From assembly GCA_003640385.1 (NCBI GenBank), contig RCAB01000450.1:1-49328 (forward strand): a stretch of 49,328 nucleotides of DNA, read 5' to 3'. Within the stretch, counting starts at the first letter, position 1. Every line of letters begins with the position of its first letter. The notes beneath the pieces were generated by a model. It was given only the letters and a program-made list of their open reading frames with translations, made no database searches and was not told where the DNA came from. The translations under genes were made by a program, and so were the position numbers. Shown here in pieces: positions 38,755 to 49,328 of the stretch. Source of the stretch: Setaria digitata. Taxonomy: Eukaryota; Nematoda; Chromadorea; Rhabditida; Setariidae.

Positions 38755-41700
38755 TTACTTTTTGAGTAACTCCTCTATGAAGACTTTGGAAACTCTATTT
38801 TTCACTTTGCAAAACTTCAAGTCAATAAGGCGACAATAGAACTGACGGGCTATTTTATATGCATCCTCCCTCACATTATCAAAAATTCGACGCACAGCTC
38901 CTTCCACCTGTTCATCCATTACTGATGCTTCGCCGGCTACAGCAAGTTGATGATTATGAATTTGAATTATTCGACTAATAATAAGAATGAAATAGACAAT
39001 GAAACAGAAAAAAACAATCTAAAAATACGAAAAAGCACAAACCGAATCTTAATTCCGCACCATGAGACATATAATGGACTTCTAGAACTTTTCTGCCTTC
39101 CTCCCAACCGAGATGAGTCGTTATAACTGATGCCATTTTGACAGCCATATAATCGGGCACTTTTTCTGTCTTAGTACTGAAATGATTACCTGTGCAAAAT
39201 TTCTTAACTACAAAGAATGAAAGCTAGAACCAATTAAAATTTCGCAAAACTTACAAATCACTGAAATGCTTCATGGCTTTTTGCGCCTCAGCTGCAGTAA
39301 ATGAATGACTCCTTTTGATAATGTCGTTGAATGCATCCTTTACTGTGGACTGAAATTTATTGTTCGAGATCGAAAGCTGGTCTTGGAATGTAAGCAAATT
39401 CTTATTCCCATTCCTTCACTAGTATTACAACAGTATGTTTACACAATGCACTAGGACAATAAAACTGTTTTCTGTATTATTAAGGTATAGCTCCAAAAGT
39501 AAAATTCAAAGTATAATATAACCCTCTGCATAAAGAACGAAAGATGTATGTAGTACTCAGTATACCATACTTTCAAGTTGTTCTAACTTTAGCAAAACAG
39601 ACTCCCGAACAACCGAGTCTCACTTAGTTATTTGAAAATTAATTTCTCAGTTGACAAATAAGAACAGTAATTTATGCTTACATCAACCTTCCAACCGCAT
39701 CGTCTCCCTCGATCACGAACCACTTTATCTGGCAATTGAGAACTCACCACTTTTAGATGTAATGCAAGCGCAGAGCATATGTTCACCGAAATTGAATACT
39801 GAGGAAACCAAAATTTTCCACTGCAAACTGAACCCAGCCTCACCAAGCACCGTACCATTATAGTAAACCTTACAGATTCTAGAAAAATCTACATCGATTT
39901 TTTAACAAACTTTATTGAAAAACTCTCAAAACTTCCGAAAAAATCTTTTGCGAATGACAGGATTTGATGATCACATCCTCAGCTCAGCACTTGATTTTAG
40001 CAAAAAGATGAAAAAAGTTTTCAAATGTCTTCAGAAGTATTTCCTTTGCTTAGTCCACAGATAACAAAGTTTTCATTCATTTAAATTAACGGGATTTTTT
40101 CGAACAAAAGACAAGAAGTAATAATTGCAAAAGAAAACATCTTAAAAGACAATAAAAGAAAAGACGAAACTTCATTAAAAAATAAAGACCGTGAACTTTC
40201 AAAGCATGATAACGTATCCTAATAGCCAAAACATAATTCTAAAATACATTACATAAACTTTCAAAAGATGAGATTAACAAAACTTTTGATATTCTACGAT
40301 TTGTGCTCTGCTTAAATTGTTAAAGCAAGTGATAATTTCATGACAGTGTGTTTGTGTTTCCACCAGCAGAGATGATCTCGAGATTTTGCTCCTTCGATTT
40401 AAACAGTAATAAATTCATTTTAGAACTGAACTGCACATCAATACTTTTTAATCTCTCTTCAATTAAGTTTACGAGTGCCCTGTCTTTCCGTTTAACTGCA
40501 ATAGCAAATAATATTTATTTAAGCACTCAAAAATATTGGATGATAAAATATAATGTGTGCTTTAGCATAACAAAACTGAATGGATAAAAGTTCAGTACCA
40601 TTAACCATTCATTATTGTTGGCTACTATTTCTTGAGGAAATGAAAAACTAGAAGCTCATCCTTACTTTACTTTCAGTGCTTCTTTTTTAATCTAAGGAAA
40701 TTGAGAAAACTAAAGCAAAACAGTTAGAAGGAAAAGATCACCAAGTTTTACTAGACTGAATATAATTAAGTAATTAGATTAAATGACGGTACATAAAAAC
40801 TGTAATTAGAGGAAAAAAATTTTTTTTCTCCTTCTAAAATGTAAGAATATGTTTACCGTAAAAAGTGATAATCTTGGACACAGCATTTTCCAAATCCTGT
40901 TGTTTCAAATTCCCTTCCCTAATACATAGCTCGAACAAATCAAGGATAATTTCCACCTGCAAATTTTTTGAAAAATTATTCTGCAGAAATGTTTAGAACA
41001 ATTGACTACGAAGAAGGTGAAATAGAATCTAAAGTACCACAAAATTTAAAAGCATACTCTGTTCAAATCGATTTCTCGGTTGATATAGTAATTAATTTTT
41101 GCCGCAGAGAGTCGGAAACCGGTAGTCTGAAGCACAGTAAAAATGATTAAAGTCATCCACAGAAATATATAGAGCAATTTTTTTGCATTTTTCACAGTAA
41201 ATATCAAGTACCACACACCTCTTTAGTAAGAGCAAAATCTCTCTACATGAAACAAACAAGCATCTCTCATTTTATTTAGCTATCATTTAAAAGTACACCA
41301 AAATACCACTTACCTGTATCAGGCGTTCGGCATAATCTTTTTTACAATGTTCTAATAAAGCAACACAAAAGTCAGCCAGTGCTGAATCCCTACCGTGATA
41401 GGTTTTAATCAAATCAAGCACTGAAAGTTAATACCAAAAGGATTATAACTGTTAACAAATAAACATCATTTTTCACTAATTTTATGAAAACTATATAAAC
41501 ATAGAAATAAAATAAAGATTATGAAAACAAGAGATGGACAGAGGTCTTTATGTTAGGAAAAAAAAAGAAAAAAAAAAACCTTCAGAAATGATCTCGGTAT
41601 CATCGCTTTTAATTGCTGCACCCATCAAGTTGAGTTGACCAAACACGGAATTTTTTTGAGCAGCGATCATTTTCGATAAATTCAAAGCTTGAACTAAATC

Positions 41701-44700
41701 ACCTCTACAAAAAAGTTTTTTCACAAAAATGATCACGCCAATAATGATATTACTTTGAACTTCTCCACCAAACCAGGACTATTAAAACTTTAATGTTTTG
41801 CAAAAACAAAGCAAAGATAAATTTTAAAGAGATGACATCATGTAAACACTCGTAAAATAAGAGTGATCCCAAAAACTCACTTTTCGATTAATCTGTGGAA
41901 CGCATTTACTTTTGTGTTGTACAAAAGCTGCTGTTTAACGTTTGAATGCAAATCTAGTACTTTACTCATTTCAGTTAGAAAAACCAATCGCGTATTTGAT
42001 GCATCCGATGAATCGTACTAAAAAGAGAAAGAAAAAAAATATTTTTGCTTCATCAGATCATGCTTCAGTCAAGATCAGTTATCACTAGTCAAAAGAAATT
42101 AAAAACTATGCTACAGTAGGTCAATATTTTTATTTATCAATTTTTTATATTTAATCTGTTATTGAAATTGAATTTTTGCGAATCTAGAAAGGAATAAGAA
42201 AATCTTACAACATTAAGCAAATAATGCGGAAGATGCTCGTGGCATTCTCTGAGTTTCAATAAAACCGATTCAAAGTCATCCGACATTTTTGCAGCATATA
42301 GTTTTTCAGCCAATAATAAGCCTAAATCAAGAGATGCATGCTCTGACCTGAAAGTGGACAAATTTCATTCTTTGTCTTGAATGAAGCATATTTAACAGCT
42401 AATGAAACAAAAGTCAACATATGAAAATTCGCTCTATCGTGATCACTTCTGTGCAAATTAAACCATAAGCAAAATAATTTAAAAATTCATTTATATCAGT
42501 TTAAATTTCCTTTGTATTAAGCAAGCATGAATATCGTCCAGCTTAACTCAAAAAGCTACCAGGTTATCCAAATTTTTTTTGCTTTCTCCAAATCACCACA
42601 ATCAATTGCATTCCGTAATTCAATCTCCATATGTTTTCTACTCGCACTTTCTGCCTTTCCTACAGGATTTTTTTTTACATTGTGGCTCGCCATAATCTAC
42701 AATTCAAAAAATTTAAAACATTCGAAACTGATCTGATGTTAAGCAGAAAACGTAATTTCATAAAGAAGTAAACTGCGCTCTAAAACTTTTATAAGGAAAC
42801 TATGCGAAATTACACATCATATAGAAAAGATGCCTTGTCAGAAACGTTCAGTTTTTCTTTCACAGTGTGTTTATTTTTCTGACGGTTTGCATTCGATGGT
42901 GAATCCTAGAAAACAGAGCTTTACGAAATGTTAAATTTCATTTAAATAAAACTAATAGAATCGAAGGTAGTCTGATTAGGAGTTGATTGTTTATTACATT
43001 TATTGCAGAAGTGAACAAAAGAGGACATCGAAATCACGGAACTAGTTTTACCTCTTCTAATAATGCAGTTACAAACAGTTTCTTGGACTTCTCACCACTT
43101 CTATCGAGAGCTTGCAAAATATCGTCTTTATCGGCTTTTCGGAGAACAATTCGTTTATCGGCAGACCACAATTTACACATAACTTTAACTTTATTCAAAT
43201 CACCATTAAGGATTGCTGCTTTAATCACCTGCATCCCCTTCACATACTGATGATTACTGCTTGCACCACTTACTAAAATAATTTAAATCTCTTGAAAATA
43301 AAAATTTGAGATTAAATAATTGTTAGTAAATTGTTAGCCTTGAAAAATTTTGAGCTAATTTGTAAATGAACCTCAGTAGAAAGTCAAGATTGAAAAACTG
43401 TCGAAAAATGTTGAAAAGAAGGTGAGAATAAGTGACTAACATGGGAAAAGCAGCCGTAAAAGACTGCAAGCTGGAATTAGGCTTTTGTTGTAAACTGAGG
43501 TATTAAGAACGAAGTTTTTCACCTCCTGATAAGGATAGGCCTCTCCTGCTGAAGAATTCTTCAAGGCCCTTAAAATACATAATTCCCTAAACGGAACCAG
43601 ATATGAAGATATTTTGAGACATAATAATAAATCACGAGGCAGGATATAAAAAACATTAGCATAACTTACCCATGTAACAGTGACTGAAGCTGTTCCATTT
43701 GTCCCGTTGTCAGCAGATAGGTTACTAAGGTGTCAACTACAAAACACTGAAGCGAATAGTCATTTTCAAACTTTTTCATCAACGGGAGCAGAACATCCAT
43801 ATCTTAAATTCATAATTAATGTTAACTACTACTCCAGTTCAACGTTATGTGCTAAAGGTTGATCTTCAAATAATGAGTCTTTTTGGTACGTTCTGCAGGA
43901 GTCCGATGAATTTAGCACGATGACTACAAAATATCTCGAAAAACATGGACTGAATATTAACTACAGAAGAGAACTGTGATAGATGAAATATCGAAATTTG
44001 ATTTGACGTAGAAGAACTAAACATGAAATGTTATGCAGAGAAAGTAAGCATAGCACTGTTGGGACAAACAATCACATTAAAGGGTCACCTTTCAAAAGCG
44101 GAATAACAAACAAATCTTTCACATTTGCAAAATATTTGTCACCGCAAGATGCAACACCAGTGAGCTGAAGGGAACGTACAATCTCCGCGAAATGTTCAAC
44201 TTTTTTTTCTATTGTATCAGCTTTCATTAACTAAAATAAGCTAAATTAGACCAAAAAATTCAAAAGGAATAGTAAAAAAGAAAAAGCAAAAAAAGGCACA
44301 CAAAAAAAAGCACAACGCAGTAATCAAATCTTTACATTTGCAAAATATTTCTCTTGAATTTCACTACTGTTAAAGTGAGCTATATTGAAATTTAAATTGT
44401 TTTACAGTGAGCTATATTGAACTAAAATTATGTTTGGCTTTTTAAGTAAAAATGCTAAATTACGTAGACTAAAGTTTTCAATTGAGCTCTAACAGAATTC
44501 CTTCCCTAAGGAATTGTTTTGATGGCAAGCTGATTCGAGGTCAACAACAGAATTACCCTTAATAAATTTATTATGAATTCTTGAAGAATTACCTCACTGA
44601 AATGAAATACTGCAACAGGAAGTTGTAAATGAAGACGATTTTGTAAACCTATAAAATCATCCGTTTTCTTATAAATCGCAAAAACGTTGTGAAAGTCCTT

Positions 44701-47700
44701 GAGATTATTTAAGGCTACATCATGCAGATAGATCCGAAGTGGATGCCTGTAACACTGCAACATTCTTAAATAATTATTTGATTAAAGATACTCCAGAGGA
44801 AAACAAGGAAAGAACATACTTTAAAATATTGCATTTCTGGAAAATTACACACATTTTCACAGCTTCAACAATCTGCTTCTTTCGAATAGTTGATGTGAAC
44901 TGCCTTATTAAGAGGGATTGCAGTCTTGACCTCAAAGACCGAAACACAAAGTATGAAAGAGCAAGAAAAAAAGATAACGCTATATGCTGGCAGGTAAGTA
45001 GCGATTTTTATTCCCTACAGTCAAAAGACTCAAATACATTTTTAAAGGATAGCGTTTTAAGGCGTTTTTTTAAAAAAAAAAACTACCTAAACTGATGAAC
45101 AATCAATATAGAATGCTAACTACATAATAAGTCACTTTAATTCAAACTACTAACCAGCTAAAAGCATTATTTCATCAAGAGTCACTTTTCCCTTACTAGT
45201 TTATTTCATAAGTACGAATAATGAAATTCAAAAAAGAAAAAAAAAATGGATATATTAATAGGCAAGATAAAATATACCGTTTTTCAATATTTGGAATAAG
45301 ATCAAGCAACAATGCAGCTGCAACAATATTCTCTTCCTCTTTACTTAAAAATCCGAGAATTCTGCTATACACAACGGAACCGCACTGCTTGACAGCATCA
45401 ACTTCTAACAAAGACAGAAGGGAGTTCTTCAGCTAAAAATAAATCAGTTAGAACTAGAAGCTAAAATTTACAGAGCTGAAATACAAAATTAATAAACATA
45501 CAATACTTACACACCTTTACTACTGCTTCCAAATTTCCTTTTTTAGCTAGAGAGAATAATAATTCATATATCGAAATCATATGATTCGTCACGAGAGTAG
45601 TAATATCAGTAATTCCATCCAAAAACTGAAAAGATTCCTATGATCCAAACTTTAAAATGCTCAAAATACAAACTATGCCATGTAGACAAACAGAACAAAT
45701 GTGCTAAAATTTGTCCCCTTAACCTCCAGCAGATTTCCGTCGTCGGAATGTTCGACTTTCGCCAACGTATAAGCCATCTTCAGGTTATTTATCATGGACA
45801 TATTAGTCGCGGTATTCTGAAAATCATGAAATACCTTAAAAAGAGAAAATAACCGTAATATTTTAGTCTGCTATCATGATAGTTTTGTAGAAAATTAAAA
45901 CAAGATCGGATTGCGAGAAATGCTTACTTCAATAAATATCTTCGCCTTCTTGTCTTGTCCTGAACTTACTAAACTATAAACTATAGATTCAAGCAACTGA
46001 TCAGACAGTTTCAGTCCCTTCTTCTTCATATGACTGATTATTTCACTGAAAATTAAAGTATGAATGAAAAAGAGTAAAAGTCTCCGATACTACAAAAAAT
46101 GGGAAACTGTTTCTTAAAGAGTATAACTTATCCCTAAAAAACGATCTTCACTTTAACAAATCCATACCAGCATGGTTATAAAAATCTAGATTTAAAGAAC
46201 TTTCTTAATGAAAAAAAAAAATTCAAATAAGCGACATCCGATGAATTCAACAGAAATCAAATGAACTAATTCATTGCAAATATGCTTCTTTACAGCCAGC
46301 TCAATTAAGAAAATGTTCGAAACAGAGACAGATATATAAATACAAGTTAATGCACACAGAAACACAAACACTGAATGGTTGTATCCACATGCGCTTGTGT
46401 TGTCTTTGTATTGATCATTTCCTTATTTACACACAAACATACACAAAGAAAAGTTAAAATGACAAAAATCTCACATGATTCCTCTCACATTAGCTTTCCG
46501 CGCATAAATACGTGAAAGTTGGTCATATGTATGTGCATCAGGAACAAGTCCATCCAACTGGAGCTGCTTCAGTGTTCCTACGACATCAACATCTACCTGG
46601 TTGTCAATCTGTGCAGCAAGCAAAGCATTTCGAGCAGCAATACCTAGCACAACCCCTACAATTAGAATATGACGGTATCTTTTCTTGACAAAACCAAGAA
46701 ATTCTTAAATTATAAACATTAAGATCCATCATAGAATTAAACTTTCTGTATCCTTATGAACAGATAGAAAAACTACAATGCTTCGTGATTTATAAATAGT
46801 TTAGCAATGAGAACAAGATCTAATCCGAAGTACCATGAAAATTTCTGACAAAACTGACCTCTCATTTTAAAGATATGAAGTAGACGATCAGTGTACTTGT
46901 TTCTCTGCACTGCAGATAACATCTGACAACGACGCCCAGTGGCACTTATAAGGACATTAATCTCCGAATCAACCAATTGTTTAACATTGCATTTCAGGTC
47001 ATTCAGTATATGTAACGCATTTTCAAGGTGCGCCTCTGTCACTAAAGAGTTCCACTCAATACTGGAAAAAATGAACGCAGTTAAAGTAAATTAAAGGAAA
47101 ATACCGCAATAAAAATATTTCAAGATCTATCCTGCTTCCTCCATTAATTCTTCATGATATCCATTTTAGACAATCCCCAAAAGAACAATATTTAGTGCAG
47201 CTACAGCTTTGTGCAACAAAACACTAAGAAAGAATACGTTTTCCTTTCTATCAAAATTCGAAAAAATAGAATGTACCTGTCGATGACGTCATAAATGTTC
47301 CTGTGCTGGCCGACCTCCAAATATTTAGCATGTTTTTTAAGAAGATTTTGCTCCAAACAATTCATTTGTGAATTGTTTAAGGACTTATCCAAAGAGTCCA
47401 AAGGCCATTTTGAATCGTAAGGTCCCTGACATTTATTGATGGATGTTAAATTAAGTTTAAATTAAATCAAGAGGATAGTTTGTTAGGGTAGATATCATGA
47501 ATTTGTTAATATGATTATGATACCAGTGAGTTCCCAATCAATATCGAAGGCATATTTGCTTTACCAATATCTTGCTTGACAAAAGGGATGTTTTGTTTCC
47601 TCATAACTTCTGCAACCCGTTTTCTGTAGAGGCTAAAAAGCGAAATCTTTTCAGTAAGAAGCTGCATGCAAAGAAATCAATTTAATTAATTTGCTGATAA

Positions 47701-47788
47701 AAGAACTGCAAGAGTATTTTGGACCCAAACAAAAAGGCACACAAAACACATACGAGTTCGCAGTTCGAACTCTTGCTGCTGTGAACAT
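38755..47788 (-). CDS. LRPPRC-like mitochondrial pentatricopeptide protein, 25 exons, about 1085 aa
   Basis: Exons from the start: 47754-47788, 47524-47632, 47277-47425, 46859-47061, 46475-46643, 45928-46045, 45724-45816, 45515-45625, 45278-45432, 44593-44746, 44089-44230, 43670-43802, 43052-43268, about 42834-42905, 42560-42696, 42209-42347, 41881-42017, 41580-41704, 41314-41420, 40857-40956, 40364-40495, 39682-39827, 39255-39349, 39061-39176, 38755-38936. Phases agree throughout. The ATG lies 3 bases after a TTTTCTACAG acceptor (probable trans-splice site). The start MFTAARVRTANSLYRKR is basic and amphipathic, like a mitochondrial presequence. PPR helices are visible, such as VGTLKQLQLDGLVPDAHTYD, EIISHMKKKGLKLSDQLLES and LRNAIDCGDLEKAKKIW. 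LRPPRC (Drosophila bsf, C. elegans mma-1) stabilises mitochondrial mRNAs. Human LRPPRC is longer (1394 aa). Exon 14 lacks a good donor. Confidence 0.78.
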
Positions 47789-48707
47789 TATCTGTAGAAA
47801 ACACCATTAAATACTTCAAACTGAAAATAAAGAAATTTGGCACGAAATTTATAATTATAATAAGTAATACATTAATACAATACTAAATCCTTTTCTTCGA
47901 TATTAAGGACAAATTTTTGAAAAAAGAAATTCGACCAACAAATTTTCAATGAAGAATAAAAAGAAAGAAATATTAAGCTATGCAGAGATACTGGATATGA
48001 TGTCTGTGATATGCCAGTTTCATCTGAAATTACTAACTACTTCTGGTCAACAAAAAAAAAATTCTATCTTCACTCAATGCGTACTATTGGCAATGTTTAA
48101 TTAATGGACTAATATAACAGAAAAATAATCCTTTATCCTTGGAAAGTCAAAAGAATCACTCCCAGAAAGGAGGAATTCGACACAATACACCTAAAATATA
48201 ATTTCTTTAATATCATCAAATAAGCTTCCACTCACTTATGTGGTCCTTTCTTTACATAAAATTTTCCATCCCTTTTAATCAAATTGATAACTGCGAACAA
48301 ATCTGATTCCTTTAAAATCTACTCTTAGCTTTAAAATGGTGTTATAGATTTGAACTCCATAACGCTTTTCAAACATCCGATTCACATAACACAAATCATG
48401 TGTTAAGGCATAATACCAGAAAAAAATAAGTATTTCCTAAATGTTGGTAATAAACACAGCATGAAAAAAGATATGCGAAAGGTATGAAACATCCATATTC
48501 CTGACAGAAAAGAATAGAGAACTCAACTTCAATATTTTTAAACTTTATTCCATGATGAACAGTACAAAATAGCCAAAAACATTATTAAATAAGATCTGGT
48601 GAATAAAAAAAATTGATCCTATTAAAAATGCTGACGAACAAACAATGACAGAGACAATCTAAACCTAGAAATTTTTATAAAAACAGCTAGAGAGCATCAA
48701 AAAGAAG
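47789..48707. other. Intergenic between two same-strand genes
   Basis: AT-rich, no exons seen. It holds the 3' flank of the dsRBD gene and the upstream region of the LRPPRC-like gene, whose first acceptor is next to 47791. Confidence 0.55.
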
Positions 48708-49123
48708 CTAAATGAGGCAACCATCGGCGTCAAACTTGAGATCAAGCAAAGATATGATCTGTTGCCTAGAAGACTGAGCATCATCGGTAAGTGACAATCC
48801 GCCGTCTTGTTGCGAAGCATGCGATGAATCAAATAGAGTAAGTGGTTTTACCCGGCTAGCCAGCTCGTATTTCCTTAAAAAAAAATTACTCAGATCATGA
48901 TTTAAGTAACAAGTCAAACCTCAAATGATATTAGGAAAAGGAAAGTGGGAAAACTTACATTTTAGCGATATGGCCAATATCGCGTCTGTTTTGCGTTGTA
49001 TTCTGTTTTGTACAATTTTTAAGTGTTGGAAAAAGATCAGATCTTTTTATTAATGCATTTTCTGCAGCACGCATCTGAGCTAGCTGCATTGTATGCCCGC
49101 AACCTACTGCTAATCGTTTTTTC
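48708..49123 (-). CDS. C-terminal exons of a dsRNA-binding-domain protein, possibly Drosha (partial)
   Basis: Exons 48959-49123 and 48708-48873 join in phase and end with TAG; the 5' part lies outside the window. The first exon codes KKRLAVGCGHTMQLAQMRAA, then ENALIKRSDLFPTL. This is the third strand and second helix of a dsRBD, where the small Gly-rich turn and the AxxxAAxxAL helix contact dsRNA. The arrangement of a GCG turn, then Q-A-x-M-x-AA and FP just after the helix resembles the end of Drosha RNase III better than that of Dicer or MRPL44 as I remember them, but a homology search is needed. The remaining ~60 residues are Ser-, Gln- and Asp-rich and end LLDLKFDADGCLI. Confidence 0.5.
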
Positions 49124-49328
49124 CTGAAATATAACAAATAATAATTCTATTAAATTAATTAAACTATTAGCAAAACAAGGTTCAAAATCAGTAGATATTA
49201 TTGTGTATTATCACAATTTTCTTTTCGTTTACTACTTCAAAATGAAGAAATATTTAATTTCAGATTGCATTAAATAAAAAACAGATTTAAGTGGTTTTTC
49301 AAATTGAAAACTAGCCTAAAGCGAAGGA
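49124..49328. other. Intron of the dsRBD gene running to the window end
   Basis: Sequence upstream of the TATATTTCAG acceptor at 49124 is AT-rich with no further exon seen before the window ends. Confidence 0.55.

Overview
This is a piece of an AT-rich animal nuclear genome, almost certainly a parasitic nematode and probably a spirurid or filarial one. The evidence is short exons split by many AT-rich introns with GT..AG ends, splice acceptors sitting just in front of start codons (typical of spliced-leader trans-splicing), tight gene spacing, and a nematode-like gene set. There is no operon of prokaryotic type, no CRISPR array, no tRNA and no intact transposon that I could recognise. Exons were assembled by hand from both strands, mostly by checking that donor and acceptor phases agree. 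Start exons are the least certain part.

Layout. 0.5-3.0 kb (+): a PH-domain protein of about 356 aa, followed by a three-exon unknown gene (3.35-3.89 kb). 6.9-8.2 kb (-): a cystine-knot glycoprotein-hormone alpha subunit (GPA2/thyrostimulin alpha, FLR-2-like). 8.5-14.7 kb is gene-poor and holds weak candidates, including one NTR/TIMP-like exon. 14.7-17.4 kb (-): an acidic unrecognised 257-aa protein whose first exon is mirrored by an inverted repeat. 17.8-18.6 kb (+): a small unknown protein. 20.1-23.7 kb (-): a class 3 (fatty) aldehyde dehydrogenase with a C-terminal membrane anchor. 24.7-25.3 kb (-): two more NTR/TIMP-like exons. 25.9-27.3 kb (+): a coiled-coil gene with a 102-aa single-pass membrane protein gene nested on the opposite strand. 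27.8-30.3 kb (-): a secreted protein with two PAN domains. 33.8-35.5 kb (-): a helical, possibly mitochondrial protein. 36.0-38.65 kb (+): a divergent PP1-type phosphatase with a long lysine-rich tail. 38.75-47.8 kb (-): a 25-exon LRPPRC-like pentatricopeptide protein, ending only 102 bp from the phosphatase stop. 48.7 kb to the window end (-): the C-terminus of a dsRBD protein, possibly Drosha.

The genes do not form one pathway. The left half is signalling and secreted proteins (hormone subunit, PH domain, PAN, NTR-like). The right half has two or three RNA or mitochondrial genes on the minus strand in the same orientation. Nothing here is a clear-cut new system. The most unusual items are the nested membrane gene, the inverted-repeat exon copy, the divergent tailed PP1, the scattered NTR-like exons, and several compact unknown genes that a simple ORF search would miss.
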